Shown piece after piece: positions 5,328 to 5,698 of a DNA stretch of 5,698 nt. The stretch lies in contig CABGHG010000117.1 of assembly GCA_902158735.1 (NCBI GenBank), forward strand, positions 1-5,698, given 5' to 3'. The notes under the pieces were generated by a model that was not told the origin of the DNA, did no database searches, and was given only the letters and a program-made list of their open reading frames with translations. How positions within the stretch are numbered: the first letter of the stretch is position 1; each line of letters opens with the position of its first letter. This DNA is from Candidatus Methanolliviera sp. GoM_oil. Its GTDB lineage: Archaea > Halobacteriota > Methanoliparia > Methanoliparales > Methanoliparaceae. The position numbers were made by a program, and so were the translations under genes.

Positions 5328-5698
5328 ATATTGATGTATCAGAATATTGGTGTCCGAATGAGGAGTGTTCCGACTTACGGGAAGAAAGGTAAAGGAAACG
5401 TCATCTTAAAGGAGGAGTATGGAAAGAAGGAGCAGAGGCTATTTAGGTGTAAGACATGTGGTCACTGTTTCAGTGAGACGAGAGGTACGATCTTCTTTAA
5501 TCTTGTAACACCCAAAGAAGAGGTTTTAAGGACATTAGCGATGAGTGCAAATCGAAGATTTGCACACTTAAAAATCGGAGATTTTTAAATGATTCCTGAG
5601 AAGGGAAGCATAAGAGGGACAGCCAGAGCTACCGGACACGATAAGAGTGCAATATGTCGTTGGCTAAAGATAGCTGGTGAACACTCCAAAGAGGTAAC
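5312..5698 (+). pseudogene. IS1-like transposase, N-terminal zinc-ribbon/HTH region, frameshifted and interrupted
   Basis: From ATG 5312 the protein reads MGVYLNIDVSEYWCPNEECSD, then TYGKKGKGNVILKEEYGKKE in a second frame. Cys codons at 5351 and 5366 (C-x4-C) and at 5448 and 5457 (C-x2-C) form a zinc ribbon, followed by SETRGTIFF and TPKEEVLRTLAM. The region after 5592 (EKGSIRGTARATGHDKSAIC, then RWLKIAGEH) is a helix-turn-helix like that of IS1 InsA. Two lesions are visible: an extra T near 5374-5376 that shifts the frame inside the zinc ribbon, and a 44-bp double-hairpin insertion (5545-5588) that brings a TAA at 5586-5588. The DDE catalytic part would lie to the right. The shift is too far upstream to be the programmed InsA/InsB slip of IS1. 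This copy is unlikely to make active transposase. Confidence 0.8.
5541..5592. mobile_element. 44-bp double-hairpin palindromic element flanked by ATGA repeats
   Basis: The core 5545-5588 is two perfect hairpins in tandem. Hairpin 1 (5545-5565) has stem GTGCAAATC, loop GAA and stem GATTTGCAC. Hairpin 2 (5568-5588) has stem TTAAAAATC, loop GGA and stem GATTTTTAA. They are separated by AC and share the centre AAATCGRAGATTT. ATGA stands immediately on both sides (5541-5544 and 5589-5592). Deleting one 48-base unit (core plus one ATGA) gives Leu-Ala-Met-Ile-Pro-Glu-Lys-Gly-Ser-Ile in one frame, rejoining the transposase. The reading as an inserted element with a 4-bp target duplication is inference; the symmetry and flanks are directly seen. 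It carries no gene. Confidence 0.7.

Larger units (their letters stand above)
5251..5698 (+). mobile_element. IS1-like insertion sequence, left part (right end outside window)
   Basis: Homology to the ferredoxin-nitroreductase gene ends at about 5249, and at 5251 begins GGTCGTGTCC, a start typical of IS ends (GG followed by TGTCC). The transposase reading frame begins 61 bases later. The right end, its inverted repeat and the target duplication are not in the window, so the left boundary is inferred from the break in the host gene and could be off by several bases. Confidence 0.6.

Noticed and set aside
5545..5588. CRISPR repeat pair or intrinsic terminator
   Set aside because: There are no spacers and only two abutting palindromes. 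In hairpin 2 the T run is part of the stem rather than a free tail, and the stem is nearly all A/T, so it does not look like a GC stem plus T tract.
5331..5588. A stand-alone small zinc-ribbon protein starting at TTG 5331
   Set aside because: Its first ~15 residues are out of frame with the CPNEEC half of the zinc ribbon seen in the other frame; it is the downstream part of the frameshifted transposase.
2466..5698. All lesions being sequencing errors
   Set aside because: Truncations, the synthetase scar and the IS and hairpin insertions cannot be base-calling errors, and the 2.4 kb upstream is free of frame breaks. Individual indels could still be errors.

Overview
The window looks like the chromosome of a euryarchaeon that makes tetrahydromethanopterin-type cofactors (a methanogen, ANME or Archaeoglobi-like lineage). 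Evidence: the first gene is an archaea-specific dihydropteroate synthase-related protein, the housekeeping genes use many AGA/AGG and ATA codons, and an archaeal TATA-like box with a good Shine-Dalgarno site precedes one gene. The exact lineage is inference.

Layout. Bases 2-2436 hold two intact housekeeping genes in tandem: the C-terminal part of the dihydropteroate synthase-like gene (running in from the left) and a complete argH (argininosuccinate lyase). From about 2440 to the right edge, every gene I can recognise is broken. In order: a C-terminal scrap of ketopantoate reductase (panE-like); a full-length acetoacetate decarboxylase gene with two in-frame TAGs and two compensating frameshifts; a gene resembling L-2-amino-thiazoline-4-carboxylate hydrolase with two compensating frameshifts; a 33-codon tail of an AMP-forming acyl-CoA synthetase; a full-length short-chain dehydrogenase with one premature TAA; a ferredoxin-nitroreductase fusion cut after its ferredoxin domain; and the IS1-like insertion sequence that cuts it. 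The transposase of that element is itself frameshifted.

Interpretation. Acetoacetate decarboxylase, acyl-CoA synthetase, dehydrogenase and ferredoxin-nitroreductase lie on one strand with short gaps and their own promoter and ribosome sites. They look like a catabolic (acyl-CoA/ketone) operon, perhaps acquired from elsewhere, now decaying while the upstream housekeeping pair stays intact.

Most notable observation. Inside the transposase gene, at 5545-5588, lies an exact 44-bp unit made of two perfect 21-nt hairpins (9-bp stems, 3-nt loops) separated by AC. It is flanked on both sides by the tetranucleotide ATGA. Removing the unit and one ATGA rejoins the transposase reading frame at the expected place. 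This looks like a tiny palindromic mobile element that left a 4-bp direct repeat.
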